Part shown: in pieces, positions 37,012 to 45,849 of the stretch | How positions within the stretch are numbered: position 1 is the stretch's first letter | Layout: the number at the start of each line of letters is the position of its first letter | Source: Cellulomonas terrae | GTDB taxonomy: Bacteria > Actinomycetota > Actinomycetes > Actinomycetales > Cellulomonadaceae | Direction of reading: 5' to 3' | DNA: 64,000 bases | Assembly (NCBI RefSeq): GCF_007990265.1 | Contig: NZ_BJWH01000003.1 | Span: forward strand, 186,001 to 250,000 | Translations under genes and position numbers: made by a program | The notes under the pieces: model-generated | The model's database searches: none | Told to the model about the DNA's origin: nothing | Seen by the model: the letters and a program-made list of their open reading frames with translations, nothing else

Positions 37012-37452
37012 ATGAGCGTCGTCGACCACCTCACCCCGCTGCTGGGCCGCTGGCAGGGCACGAACCGCCTCCGGCTCATGCCGACCGACGACTACCAGAC
37101 CTCGGCCGCGACCGCCACGATCGGCGTGACGGCGGCCCGCTTCGTCTCGGTCGCGTACACCTGGGCGGACGGGGACGCCCCGCAGGACGGGCTCCTGCTG
37201 CTGGGCGGCGACGAGGACGCCGCCGCCGTGTGGGTGGACTCCTGGCACACCGGGCCGACGTGGATGACCTTCGCCGGCGGCGTCGCGGACGGCGAGCTGC
37301 GGCTCCGGGGCTCCTACCCGGCGGAGTCGGGTCCGGACTGGGGCTGGCACATCCACGTCCGGCCGCGCGACGCCGTCCTCACGATGCACAACGTCGTGCC
37401 CGGTCACGAGCCGTACCAGGTCGTCGAGCTCGCCCTCCAGCCGGCACCCTGA
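37012..37452 (+). CDS. DUF1579-like small protein
   Basis: The 146-residue protein has the lipocalin-like DUF1579 pattern: an early LLGRWQGTNRL strand, central DGLLLLGGDEDAAAVWVDSWHTG, then GWHIHVRP and the closing HNVVPGHEPYQVVELAL. The molecular function of the family is unknown. It diverges from the sheath operon but reads a different strand. It converges on the FMN reductase with a six-base gap, so any link to the eCIS is doubtful. Confidence 0.7.
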   Translation: MSVVDHLTPLLGRWQGTNRLRLMPTDDYQTSAATATIGVTAARFVSVAYTWADGDAPQDGLLLLGGDEDAAAVWVDSWHTGPTWMTFAGGVADGELRLRGSYPAESGPDWGWHIHVRPRDAVLTMHNVVPGHEPYQVVELALQPAP

Positions 37453-37458
37453 ACCGCG

Positions 37459-38031
37459 TCAGCCGCGCGGGAGGACCGTCAGCACCCGCACCAGGTGGTC
37501 GTGGAACTCCTGCATGTAGGTGCGCAGGAACTCCGCCGTCTCGTCGTCGCCGACGCTGCCGTCGGGTGCGAACACGTCGGGCGAGTACTGGATGTAGGCC
37601 TCGGGCGACGTCATCTGGCGCGCGTTGCAGAAGCTCAGCACCGCGCGCAGGCTCTGCTGACCCACGGCGGTCCCGATCGCCCCGACGGACGCCCCGATCA
37701 CGGCGGCCGGCACGTGGTCGAAGGAGTTCTGCCCCCAGGGTCGCGACGCCCAGTCGATGGCGTTCTTCAGGGCACCCGGGATGGACCGGTTGTACTCCGG
37801 GGACACGAACAGGACCGCGTCGACGCCGGCGATAGCCTCCTTCAGCGCGCGGGCCTCCGGCGGGTAGTCGGCGTCGTAGTCGGGGCTGTAGAGGGGCAGG
37901 TTCCCGATGGGCAGCTCGACGAACTCGAGGTCGGCGGGTGCGAGCGCGATCAGCGCCCGGGACAGGACGCGGTTGATGGACGTGGACGAGAGGCTTCCGA
38001 CGAAGTACCCGACCGTGTAGCTGCGCGACAT
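37459..38031 (-). CDS. NADPH-dependent FMN reductase
   Basis: The 190-residue flavodoxin-fold reductase has the N-terminal flavin phosphate-binding loop VGSLSSTSINR, the family motif LFVSPEYNRSIPGALKNAIDWASRP, and GAIGTAVGQQSLRAVL. These enzymes reduce FMN or quinones with NADPH and often protect against oxidative stress. It is a single gene on the minus strand. The 249-base gap to the next gene (38032-38280) should contain both divergent promoters; I see no clear motif there. Confidence 0.9.
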   Translation of the reverse strand: MSRSYTVGYFVGSLSSTSINRVLSRALIALAPADLEFVELPIGNLPLYSPDYDADYPPEARALKEAIAGVDAVLFVSPEYNRSIPGALKNAIDWASRPWGQNSFDHVPAAVIGASVGAIGTAVGQQSLRAVLSFCNARQMTSPEAYIQYSPDVFAPDGSVGDDETAEFLRTYMQEFHDHLVRVLTVLPRG

Positions 38032-38280
38032 GGCTCTTCCGATCCCGGCGACCGCAGGTCGTGAGCCCGGCCGTCGAACGTCGACGTGGAGAACGGCTGA
38101 CCCGACCACGGTAGGACCGACGTCGAGGTCGTGCGAACTCTGCCGCGGCGCCCAGCGCCCGATTCGTCGCCAGATCACGAACTCGCTGGTCAGGCCAGCG
38201 GTACGCTCACCGCAGGTCCGCACGGTGCTGACCTCCGGCATGCGCCAGCTCCCCACTCGTCGTTGTGCCCAGGAGGCCCG

Positions 38281-40728
38281 ATGGCTGACCGAGCGGAACG
38301 GACCCGCACGAGGGCGGTCGGACTCGACGGTCTCGTTCGGGTGTGGTCGTCGGGAGCGGGCGCCCCGCGGCTGCGGCGGCCCACCGACATCCTCCTGCTC
38401 GTCGTCTCCGTCCTCGCCCTCGGCGTGCTCGCGCTGGCGGCGCCGGGACCGTCCGGCGCCGACGACGCCCTGGACACGCTGCTCGCGTGGCTGCAGCCGC
38501 TGTTCGGCTGGCTGTGGAGCGTCGTCTACGCCGTCATGACGCTGTGGGCGGTCGGGGTGGTCGTGCTCGCTGCGGCGAGCCGGGGTCGACGCCGGCTCCT
38601 GGTCGACCAGGCGACCGCGTCCGCCCTCGCCTTCGGCGCCGCGCTCGGCGTCGGGGCCCTCGCCGGGACCCATCCGTCCGCCATCGTCGACGGTCTGGTG
38701 TCGTCGGGTCCACCGGTCGTCTACGTCGCGAGCAGGGTCGCCATCCTGACGGCGATCATCGTCACCGCGTCGCCGCACCTCGCCCGGCCGTGGCGCTACG
38801 CGAGCCGCGTCGTCATCGGTCTGGGTGCCGTGGCGGCGATCGGCCTGAACGCGACGAACCTCATCGGGGCGAGCGCGGCCATCGCCGTCGGGATCGCGGC
38901 CGCGGCCGTCACCCACCTGGTCCTCGGCTCGCCTCAGGGGCGCCTCACCGACGCGCAGGTCCAGGTCGCGCTCGCCGACCTCGGCGTGCCGACCACCTCG
39001 GTCCGGGCGTCGCCGGACCCGTCGGCCGTGAACCTGCTGGTCGCGCGCACGGAGCAGGACACCGACCTGCGGGTCACGGTCTACGGGCGGGACGCGTGGG
39101 ACAGCCAGCTCGTCGGCTCGCTCTGGACGGCCCTGACGCGCCGGGGCGAGCGCGCGCAGCTCTGGGGCACACGACGCTCCCGGGTCGAGCACGAGGCCCT
39201 CTTCACGCTGCTGGCGTCGAAGGCCGGGGTACCGACGCTCGACGTCGTCGCTGTCGGCGTGGCGGACCAGGGCGACGCCCTGCTGGTGACCTCCAGCCCG
39301 CGCGCGTCGCTGGGCGACCTCGATGCCGACGCCCTGGACGACGGGCTGCTCGCCGGCATGTGGCGTGCGGTCGTCGGGCTGCACCGCGCCGGGATCGCGC
39401 ACGGGCGGATCGACAGCAGCCGGGTCGTCGTCCGGCTCGACGGCACCGCCGCGCTGGCCGACTTCGACGCGGCCGGCCGCGCCGCCGACGAGGGTGACGT
39501 GCTCACCGACCAGGCGCGGCTCCTCGTCTGCACGGCCCTGGTCGTCGGACCGGACCGGGCGCTCGCCGCCGCCGTCACCGCCATCGGCACGGACGGGCTC
39601 GCGGACGTGCTGCCCTACCTGCAGTCCGCAGCGCTCGGCCGGGGGACGCGTGCCGACGTGCGCACCGGGACGTGGACCCTCGACGAGCTGCGCGCGGCGG
39701 CGGTCGCCGCGGCGGGGGTCGAGGAGCCGCCCTTGGAACGCCTGCGCCGCGTGACGCCGAGGTCCGTCGGCACCCTCGTCCTGACCGCGCTCGTCGTCTA
39801 CGTCGTGGTCACGATGCTCGCGGGAGTCGACCTCGCCAGCGTCGCCGCCGCGCTGGCGTCCGCGGACTGGGTGTGGCTCGTCGCCGCGCTGCTGCTCTCC
39901 CCGTTCATCCAGACGGCGCTCGCGGGCGCGACCCTCGGCGCGGCCCTCGCCCGCCTGCGGTACGTCCCGGTCCTGATGCTGCAGTACGCCATCCAGTTCA
40001 TCTCGCTGGTGCTCCCGTCGTCGGCCGCCCGCCTCGCGCTCGAGGTCCGCTTCTTCCAGAAGTTCGGGATCCCCGCGGGGTCCGCCCTGTCGTTCGGGCT
40101 CATCGACAGCGTCACGGGGTTCGTCGTGCAGGCGTCGCTCATCCTGATCATCGTCGTGAGCGGCCTGCCGGGGTTCACCTCGAGCCTGGAGACCGGGTCG
40201 AGCGGCGACGACTCCGGCTCGACGAGCCCGTCCCTCCTCGTGGTGCTGGTCGCGCTCGTGGTCCTCACCGCGCTCATCACCCTGGTGGTCCCCCGGCTGC
40301 GTCACCGGGTCACCGCACGGATCCCGGCGATCCGCGCCGCGATCGCCGAGCAGGCGCGCTCGGCCCACTCCGCTCTCGGGGTGCTGCGCAGGCCGGCGAA
40401 GGTCGCCGCGATGCTGGGCGGCAACCTCGGGGCGCAGCTGCTCCAGGCCGGCGTCCTGGCCCTGTGCCTGCAGGCGTTCGGGCAGACGGCGCACTTCTCG
40501 CAGCTGATCCTCATCAACACCGCGGTGGCGCTGTTCTCCGGCCTGATGCCCGTCCCCGGCGGCATGGGGGTCGCCGAGGCGGGCTTCACCGTCGGCCTGC
40601 AGGCCATCGGGGTGCCGAGCGCGATCGCCGTCTCGACGGCGATCACGTTCCGGCTGGTGACGTTCTACCTGCCCCCGATCTGGGGGGCGGCTGCGATGCG
40701 CTGGCTGCGCCGGAACGAGTACGTCTGA
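38281..40728 (+). CDS. Multi-pass membrane protein: kinase-like middle domain with LPG-synthase (UPF0104) domain
   Basis: The 815-residue protein has three parts. The N-terminal about 220 residues hold several membrane helices (DILLLVVSVLALGVLALAA, then LWAVGVVVLAA). A soluble middle part (about 230-480) looks like a degenerate kinase fold with GLHRAGIAHGRIDSSRVVVRLDGTAALADFD, comparable to a catalytic and DFD/DFG-type loop. The last about 320 residues form the lysylphosphatidylglycerol synthetase membrane domain (AIQFISLVLPSSAARLALEVRFFQKFG, LMPVPGGMGVAEAGF). The catalytic lysine-transfer domain is absent, so it is likely a lipid-linked flippase or transporter. Confidence 0.75.
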   Translation: MADRAERTRTRAVGLDGLVRVWSSGAGAPRLRRPTDILLLVVSVLALGVLALAAPGPSGADDALDTLLAWLQPLFGWLWSVVYAVMTLWAVGVVVLAAASRGRRRLLVDQATASALAFGAALGVGALAGTHPSAIVDGLVSSGPPVVYVASRVAILTAIIVTASPHLARPWRYASRVVIGLGAVAAIGLNATNLIGASAAIAVGIAAAAVTHLVLGSPQGRLTDAQVQVALADLGVPTTSVRASPDPSAVNLLVARTEQDTDLRVTVYGRDAWDSQLVGSLWTALTRRGERAQLWGTRRSRVEHEALFTLLASKAGVPTLDVVAVGVADQGDALLVTSSPRASLGDLDADALDDGLLAGMWRAVVGLHRAGIAHGRIDSSRVVVRLDGTAALADFDAAGRAADEGDVLTDQARLLVCTALVVGPDRALAAAVTAIGTDGLADVLPYLQSAALGRGTRADVRTGTWTLDELRAAAVAAAGVEEPPLERLRRVTPRSVGTLVLTALVVYVVVTMLAGVDLASVAAALASADWVWLVAALLLSPFIQTALAGATLGAALARLRYVPVLMLQYAIQFISLVLPSSAARLALEVRFFQKFGIPAGSALSFGLIDSVTGFVVQASLILIIVVSGLPGFTSSLETGSSGDDSGSTSPSLLVVLVALVVLTALITLVVPRLRHRVTARIPAIRAAIAEQARSAHSALGVLRRPAKVAAMLGGNLGAQLLQAGVLALCLQAFGQTAHFSQLILINTAVALFSGLMPVPGGMGVAEAGFTVGLQAIGVPSAIAVSTAITFRLVTFYLPPIWGAAAMRWLRRNEYV

Positions 40729-40736
40729 CGGACGGC

Positions 40737-40943
40737 CTACTCGGGCTTGTACTTGAACGACAGCTGGAGCCGCGTCCGGTACAGCAGGTCCCCGGCCTCC
40801 CCGACGACGACGTCCTGCTTGGTCACCTCGGCGACCCGCAGGTCGTGCAGCGATCCCCCGGCCGTGCTGATCGCCTCGGCCGCGGCGGCCTCCCAGGACG
40901 ACGTGCTCGTCCCGATGACGTCGATCACGCGGTACACGCTCAT
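40737..40943 (-). CDS. Dodecin (flavin-binding)
   Basis: The 68-residue protein matches the dodecin family, which forms dodecameric shells that store flavins: VYRVIDVIGTSTSSWEAAAAEAISTAGGSLHDLRVAEV, including the conserved SW..A segment with the flavin-stacking tryptophan, and a C-terminal strand YRTRLQLSFKYK. The ATG at 40943 is chosen because the family starts there. It converges on the preceding membrane protein gene with an eight-base gap. Confidence 0.9.
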   Translation of the reverse strand: MSVYRVIDVIGTSTSSWEAAAAEAISTAGGSLHDLRVAEVTKQDVVVGEAGDLLYRTRLQLSFKYKPE

Positions 40944-41014
40944 GGTGATGGCCTCTCCTCGCTCAGGAACGGACGACTCCATACTGGTCGCGGCCGACCG
41001 ACACCACCACAGGG

Positions 41015-41200
41015 TCAGGACGCGCGGTTCTCCCGGCGGAAGTCGTCGGCGATCTGCTGAGCCTGCGTGCTGATGAGCCGGACGTAGTCGGCATGCAGCT
41101 GCTGGACCCGCTCCTCAGAGCCCTCCCCCGTGGACGCGAGCTCCCACACCCGGCGGGCGTGGGCGATGTCAGCGGCGGTGATCTCGATCCTCAGGCACAT
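41015..41200 (-). CDS. Small helical protein of unknown function
   Basis: The 61-residue protein starts at an ATG at 41200. Most of it is predicted to be two helices (ITAADIAHARRVWELAS, then SEERVQQLHADYVRLISTQAQQIADDFRRE). No family name comes to mind, though the pattern is common among small actinobacterial proteins. It precedes dodecin on the same strand with a 71-base gap and may share its promoter. Confidence 0.55.
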   Translation of the reverse strand: MCLRIEITAADIAHARRVWELASTGEGSEERVQQLHADYVRLISTQAQQIADDFRRENRAS

Positions 41201-41353
41201 CTCGCGAGCCTCTCCCGGTAGTTGAGAGTTGGACAGTCAGGGAGCCGAGGATCACCCACCCGTTCCCCCGTGCGAGTGAGCGCACAGGCCGCACCGGCCG
41301 AACGATGCGCGCCGGCCCGACTCGGCCTAGCCTGAGCGATGAGGTGATCGACG

Positions 41354-41536
41354 ATGCACGCAGAGGTCGGGGACAAGGTCGTCATCCATGGCCGGACCGT
41401 CGGGACGGCGGACCGCGGTGGCACGGTCATCGAGGCCCGTGGCGCAGACGGTCCGTACGTCGTGCGGTTCGACGACGGGCACGAGTCGCTCGTCTACCCG
41501 GGACCGGACCTGACGGTGGTGCGGACGTCGACCTGA
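41354..41536 (+). CDS. DUF1918 protein
   Basis: The 60-residue protein matches DUF1918: VGDKVVIHGRTVG at the start and GPYVVRFDDGHESLVYPGPDLTVV at the end. It looks like a small SH3-like barrel, common in actinobacteria, of unknown function. A GAGGTGA ribosome site lies seven bases upstream. The 41201-41353 gap upstream shows no clear promoter motif. Confidence 0.85.
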   Translation: MHAEVGDKVVIHGRTVGTADRGGTVIEARGADGPYVVRFDDGHESLVYPGPDLTVVRTST

Positions 41537-41622
41537 CCGGTCGAGGGTTCGCCCGGACCTGACGCCCGGGGTCCGGTGACCGGCTCATGGTCAACCCGGG
41601 TGACCCGGCGGCGTCCCGGCGC

Positions 41623-41811
41623 TCAGCGCAGGAGCGAGCGGGCCCTCCTCGCCGACGACTCCACGGTCCGCAGAGCGCGGGAGACGAGAGTCGGGTGCTC
41701 CTGGCGACGCTCGACCGCCTCGGCGAGCCGACGGGAGATCGACGCCACGACGGGGAGCAGCACGATCACCGTGAGCATGACTCGGACGCGTCGGAACAGC
41801 AGAGCCCACAT
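41623..41811 (-). CDS. Small single-pass membrane protein
   Basis: The 62-residue protein has one N-terminal hydrophobic segment (MLTVIVLLPVVASI, residues 12-25) flanked by arginines, followed by a basic cytoplasmic tail (SRALRTVESSARRARSLLR). A GAGGA ribosome site stands six bases before the ATG, which supports a real gene. Function is unknown. Confidence 0.55.
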   Translation of the reverse strand: MWALLFRRVRVMLTVIVLLPVVASISRRLAEAVERRQEHPTLVSRALRTVESSARRARSLLR

Positions 41812-41891
41812 CGGTTCCTCCGGTGGTCAGGTCGGTCGGGCCTACATCGTCGGCCCCGCGCCCCGACCCCGCACCTCGGGCGGGACCGGAG

Positions 41892-42329
41892 CTAGGCCGA
41901 GCGCCCCTCGGCGAGGAACGCCAGCCGCCGCAGCGACTCGGTGTTGCGCGGGACGATGACGGCCGTGCGCAGCGGTCTGGGTACCAACGTCCCCGGGCCC
42001 CGCACGGCGTCCTCCGAGATCGTCACGGTGCAGCCGTCGCGATGCGGCCGCACCCCGATCCGGACGCGGGCCTCGCCCGCGGGCCACCCGCGTGCCTGCA
42101 GGTCGATCCCGCGTTCCGGGTCCCACGCCCGGACCACCGACTCGTCGTCGAGGAGCGCCGGCCAGATCCCGACCGAGTGCGCGATCCGGGTGCCGGCGGC
42201 GGGCCACGTCGGGTCGACGGCGCGGATCCGGGACGTGCCGACGACCCAGGTGGCGTAGCTCCAGCCGTCGGCCAGGACGTCCAGCACGGCCGACGGTGGG
42301 CACGTGAGGTCGCGCGTGACGGTCGCCAT
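41892..42329 (-). CDS. SRPBCC (START-like) family protein
   Basis: The 145-residue protein has the pattern of polyketide-cyclase/SRPBCC proteins: an N-terminal strand and helix CPPSAVLDVLADGWSYATWVVG, a central PAAGTRIAHSVGIWP, strand VRIGVRPHRDGCTVTISED, and the C-terminal long helix NTESLRRLAFLAE. Such proteins bind hydrophobic ligands. No operon partner is evident. It diverges from the LigD-like gene with a 79-base gap. Confidence 0.8.
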   Translation of the reverse strand: MATVTRDLTCPPSAVLDVLADGWSYATWVVGTSRIRAVDPTWPAAGTRIAHSVGIWPALLDDESVVRAWDPERGIDLQARGWPAGEARVRIGVRPHRDGCTVTISEDAVRGPGTLVPRPLRTAVIVPRNTESLRRLAFLAEGRSA

Positions 42330-42408
42330 CACTCGACGGTAACGAGGCGCGCCCGATCGGCAACTCGTCCGGCGCGCACGGCCGGCACGTCGGCGGGACA
42401 CTCGGCAC

Positions 42409-43485
42409 GTGCCCGACCACGAGCGCCTCGCCGCGTACCGGGCGAAGCGCGACCCCGCGCGCACGCCCGAGCCCGTCCCTGCCACCGACCCCGACGTGCC
42501 GGCGGTCGAGGGCCGGACCTTCGTCGTCCAGGAGCACCACGCGCGGGCGCTGCACTGGGACGTCCGGCTCGAACGGGACGGTGTGCTGGTGTCCTGGGCG
42601 GTGCCGAAGGGGCTGCCGCCCGACCCGAAGGTCAACCACCTCGCGGTGCACACCGAGGACCACCCGCTCGAGTACGCGACGTTCGAGGGCGAGATCGGCG
42701 CAGGCGAGTACGGCGGCGGCCGGGTCACCGTCTGGGACCACGGCACCTACGAGGAGCTCAAGTGGACGGACCGCGAGGTCCAGGTCGTTCTCCACGGCGA
42801 GCGGGTCCAGGGGCGGTACGTGCTGTTCGCGACGCGGTCGAAGGGCGGCGCGGACGACGGCCGGAGCTGGATGGTCCACCGCATGGACCCGCCGACGGAC
42901 CCGGAGTGGACGCCGTTGCCCACCGACCTCCTCCCGATGCTCGCGCGGCGAGGCGACCTGCCTCCGGACGACGGAGGGTGGGCCTTCGAGATGGCCTGGG
43001 GCGGCGTTCGCGCGATCGCACTCGTCGACGGCGGGCGGGTGCGGCTGCGGTCCGGCGACGAGGACGTCTCCGGCTCCTACCCCGAGATCGCGGGCCTGGG
43101 TGAACAGCTCGGGTCCACGGTCGTCGCGCTCGACGGTGAGCTCGTCGCGCTCGATCGTGAACGGTTGGCGGAGCGCGAGGCCGTCACGGGCAGCGCCGCT
43201 CGGCGCCTCGCCCGGACGCACCCTGTGACCTATCTCGTGTACGACGTGCTGCACCTGGAGGGGCGTCCGACCGTCGAGCGCGCCTACGACGACCGGCGTG
43301 CTCTGCTGGACGGGCTGGAGCTGTCGGGCACCGCGTGGCGGGTGCCGCCGACGTTCGACGGGCCGGGCGCGGCGGTCCTGGCTGCCGCGGTGGCGAACGG
43401 GTTCGAGGGGATCGTGGCGAAGCGGCGCTCGTCGCCCTACCGGCCGGGAGTCCGCTCCGCCGACTGGCGCTCGGTGCGCGCCTGA
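42409..43485 (+). CDS. LigD-like 3'-phosphoesterase fused to a degenerate ATP-dependent DNA ligase domain
   Basis: The 358-residue protein has an N-terminal LigD phosphoesterase domain with all expected metal and catalytic residues (His43, His49, Asp51, His85; the pattern is FVVQEHHARALHWDVRLE...HPLEYATFEGEIG). The second half is a ligase adenylation domain, but its motif I, normally KxDG, reads MAWGG: Ala196 replaces the adenylated lysine and Gly198 the aspartate. Motif III (ALDGELVA) and motif IV (EGIVAKR, Lys338) are kept. The chain stops at motif V (WRSVRA, without lysines), with no OB-fold. It should trim 3' ends in NHEJ-like repair but cannot seal nicks itself. Confidence 0.85.
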   Translation: MPDHERLAAYRAKRDPARTPEPVPATDPDVPAVEGRTFVVQEHHARALHWDVRLERDGVLVSWAVPKGLPPDPKVNHLAVHTEDHPLEYATFEGEIGAGEYGGGRVTVWDHGTYEELKWTDREVQVVLHGERVQGRYVLFATRSKGGADDGRSWMVHRMDPPTDPEWTPLPTDLLPMLARRGDLPPDDGGWAFEMAWGGVRAIALVDGGRVRLRSGDEDVSGSYPEIAGLGEQLGSTVVALDGELVALDRERLAEREAVTGSAARRLARTHPVTYLVYDVLHLEGRPTVERAYDDRRALLDGLELSGTAWRVPPTFDGPGAAVLAAAVANGFEGIVAKRRSSPYRPGVRSADWRSVRA

Positions 43486-43592
43486 CGATCGCGCCGGGGA
43501 CGGGGCGGGGGCGCGAGGGCCGGCTCGCCCGCACAGGGCGTCCCGGGTGTCCCGACGTGCTCTCGCACGGGTCGCGCCCCCACCGTCGTCCG

Positions 43593-44033
43593 TCACGCGT
43601 CGGCGCGTGCCTCCGCGGTGATCTGGTTGGCGTCACCGGCGTGCTGCACCTCGATGCGGCGCGGCTTGGCCTCCTCGGCGACGGGGATGCTCAGGGTGAG
43701 GACGCCGTCCGCGTAGGTGGCCGAGATCGCGTCGAGGGCGAGGCCGCGGCCCACCGTGAGCTGTCGTGCGTAGGTGCCGACCGGCCGTTCCTTCGCGAGC
43801 CACTGGACGTCCTGCTCGGTGCGCGGGGTGCGCTGCGCCCGGATGGTGAGCGTGCGGTCCTCGACGTTCACGTCGATGGTGCCCGGGTCGGCGCCCGGCA
43901 GGTCCACGTGCAGCACGTAGTGGTCACCGGAGCGGTACAGGTCCATCGGCATCGTCGCTGCGGCGCGCTCCGCCGACGCGACCTGGGCGAACAGGCGGTC
44001 GAACTCCTGGAACGGGTCGAATCGCGTAGCCAT
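43593..44033 (-). CDS. Hsp20/alpha-crystallin small heat-shock protein
   Basis: The 146-residue protein has the alpha-crystallin domain: MDLYRSGDHYVLHVDLPGADPGTIDVNVEDRTLTIRAQR, the later YADGVLTLSIPV motif with the conserved GVL, and a C-terminal extension. It holds unfolded proteins in a refoldable state. The start is fixed by a full-length ribosome site (AAGGAGGTGA) eight bases upstream. A CIRCE element 92 bases upstream indicates HrcA repression. Its terminator region (43486-43592) contains GC-rich stems but no clear hairpin with a T-tract. Confidence 0.92.
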   Translation of the reverse strand: MATRFDPFQEFDRLFAQVASAERAAATMPMDLYRSGDHYVLHVDLPGADPGTIDVNVEDRTLTIRAQRTPRTEQDVQWLAKERPVGTYARQLTVGRGLALDAISATYADGVLTLSIPVAEEAKPRRIEVQHAGDANQITAEARADA

Positions 44034-44124
44034 GACCGTCACCTCCTTCACGGCGAGGCGCCGGACCGTCCGGGCCTCGGGTGCTGTCCGACCTCCGTGG
44101 CCGGACTGGCTACAGCACAAAGAA

Positions 44125-44151
44125 TTAGCACTCTCAGGTCGAGAGTGCCAG
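44125..44151. promoter_or_regulatory. CIRCE element (HrcA operator) for Hsp20
   Basis: TTAGCACTC, nine bases, GAGTGCCAG: the left arm is the CIRCE consensus, and the right arm matches GAGTGCTAA in seven of nine positions. It lies 92 bases upstream of the Hsp20 start. On the minus strand the arms overlap likely -35 and -10 positions, as is typical for HrcA-regulated chaperone genes. The divergent PfpI gene starts 143 bases away on the other side. Confidence 0.9.
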
Positions 44152-44293
44152 CCGTGTTGGAGGGCTGTTCGCGCGCGGCGAACGCGCTGCGGGGAGGGGT
44201 CCAGCGCGCGCGTCCCGATGGTCCCCGGCGTAGCGTCGGGACGTCGCGTGAGGCAGCCGCGCCGACTGGTCGAGCAGTCCACGGAGGACCCCC

Positions 44294-44869
44294 ATGAGCG
44301 AGACGACACTGAGCGGCTACCGCGTGCTGGCCATCGTCACCAACTACGGCGTCGAGCAGGACGAGCTCGTCGTGCCCGTCGAGCACCTCCGGGAGCGCGG
44401 CGCCACGGTGGTCGTCGCGGCGGCGGCGAGGGATGCGGTCCAGACCCTCGTCGGGGACAAGGACCCCGGCCGCTCGGTGCAGCCCGACACGACGTTCGGT
44501 GACGCGGGGTCCGACTTCGACCTGCTCCTCATCCCCGGCGGCACCCTGAACGCCGACGCGCTGCGCCTGGAGGACGGTGCGGTCGCCACGGTCCGCGCCT
44601 TCGCGTCGTCCGGCAGGCCGATCGCCGCGATCTGCCACGGCCCGTGGGCGCTGGTCGAGGCGGGTGTGGTCGAGGGCAGGACGGTGACGTCGTACCCGTC
44701 GCTGCGCACCGACCTGCGCAACGCCGGAGCCACCTGGGTGGACCAGTCGGTGTCGATCGACGACAGCGGTCCGTTCACCCTGGTCACGTCGCGCACCCCG
44801 GACGACCTGGACGACTTCCTGCCCGCCCTCGAGAAGGCGCTCGCGAGCAGCCACGACTCCGCGAGGTGA
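44294..44869 (+). CDS. DJ-1/PfpI family protein
   Basis: The 191-residue protein has the class I glutamine amidotransferase-like fold with the nucleophile elbow AICHGPW; the reactive Cys114 is followed by His. Other motifs are VLAIVTNYGVEQDEL and LLLIPGGTLNADALR. Members act as proteases, chaperones or deglycases. It may be stress-linked because it lies divergent to the CIRCE-controlled Hsp20 gene, but it has no visible CIRCE-oriented promoter of its own. Confidence 0.9.
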   Translation: MSETTLSGYRVLAIVTNYGVEQDELVVPVEHLRERGATVVVAAAARDAVQTLVGDKDPGRSVQPDTTFGDAGSDFDLLLIPGGTLNADALRLEDGAVATVRAFASSGRPIAAICHGPWALVEAGVVEGRTVTSYPSLRTDLRNAGATWVDQSVSIDDSGPFTLVTSRTPDDLDDFLPALEKALASSHDSAR

Positions 44870-44938
44870 CGCGCGCCCCGTCGCTCTGGCGAGGATGCTG
44901 ACGACGAGCCGACCCGACGAGCCGCAGGGGGCCGATCC

Positions 44939-45826
44939 ATGCCCGAGAGCCACGGCGGTCCCGACGCGTGGCTGTCGGACGCCCGTCTGCTCACGCGCCG
45001 GCACGTCGGGCGCGCCGAGCTCGACCTGCTGGCCTCGAGCGACACGCACGCCGTCCTGCTCGTCCGTGCCGGCGCCACGCGACTGGTGCTCAAGATCGCG
45101 ACGAGCACAGCCCGCCCGGCACTCGACCTCGCGCGGTCCGCCGCGGCACAGGAGCTCGCGCGGCGCGCGGGGGTCCCGGTCGGCACGGTCGTCGCCGCCG
45201 GCACCGACGACGAGCTGCCCTCGGTCCAGTACCTGTTCCAGGAGGAGGTCCAGGGCACCGAGTGGCGCAGGGTGCGTCCGCGGCTGCGACCCGCCGAGCA
45301 GGCCCGGGCGTCGGCGGACATCGCCGGTGCCGTGCTCGCCCTCCAGTCCGTCGTCCTGCCGTCGTTCGGCGCCCTGGACGACCCCGCGCCCCGGAGCCTG
45401 GTCGACGCTCTGCACGCCCGCGTCGACCTGAGGATCCCCGACGGCGCACGACGGGAGCAGGCGCACGCGGTCCTCCGGGACCATGCCGCCCTGTTCGCCG
45501 CACCGGCCCAGCCGACGCTCACGCACGACGACCTCCACCACGCCAACCTGCTCTTCCGGCCGTGCCCGGGCGGCTGGGTGCTGGCGGGCGTCCTCGACTG
45601 GGACAAGGCGTGGGCCGGATCCGCCGAGTCGGACGTCGCCCGCATGGCCTTCTGGGACGACATGACCGGTCCGGACTTCTGGTCGGTCTACCGTGCGGGC
45701 GTCCCGGAGGCAGACGGGTGGGAGCGGCGCGCGATGGTCTACCAGCTGCTGTGGTGCCTGGAGTACCCCGTCGACACACCGCGGCACCGGCAGGACACGG
45801 CGTCCCTCGTCGCACGGCTCACGTAG
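44939..45826 (+). CDS. Aminoglycoside phosphotransferase-family kinase-like protein
   Basis: The 295-residue protein shows the APH/choline kinase fold: the ATP-binding lysine in TRLVLKIATS (about residue 52), the catalytic loop THDDLHHANLLF with Asp and Asn, and the metal-binding LDWDKAWAG. The substrate is not known; most environmental homologues phosphorylate small metabolites rather than give antibiotic resistance. It ends 23 bases before the polymerase gene on the same strand. Confidence 0.85.
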   Translation: MPESHGGPDAWLSDARLLTRRHVGRAELDLLASSDTHAVLLVRAGATRLVLKIATSTARPALDLARSAAAQELARRAGVPVGTVVAAGTDDELPSVQYLFQEEVQGTEWRRVRPRLRPAEQARASADIAGAVLALQSVVLPSFGALDDPAPRSLVDALHARVDLRIPDGARREQAHAVLRDHAALFAAPAQPTLTHDDLHHANLLFRPCPGGWVLAGVLDWDKAWAGSAESDVARMAFWDDMTGPDFWSVYRAGVPEADGWERRAMVYQLLWCLEYPVDTPRHRQDTASLVARLT

Positions 45827-45849
45827 GACCTGTCGGGCAGACTCGGACC

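Noticed and set aside
43486..43592. Possible terminator hairpin between the LigD-like and Hsp20 genes
   Set aside because: GC-rich stems can be drawn, but the arms are far apart and no single strong stem-loop stands out.
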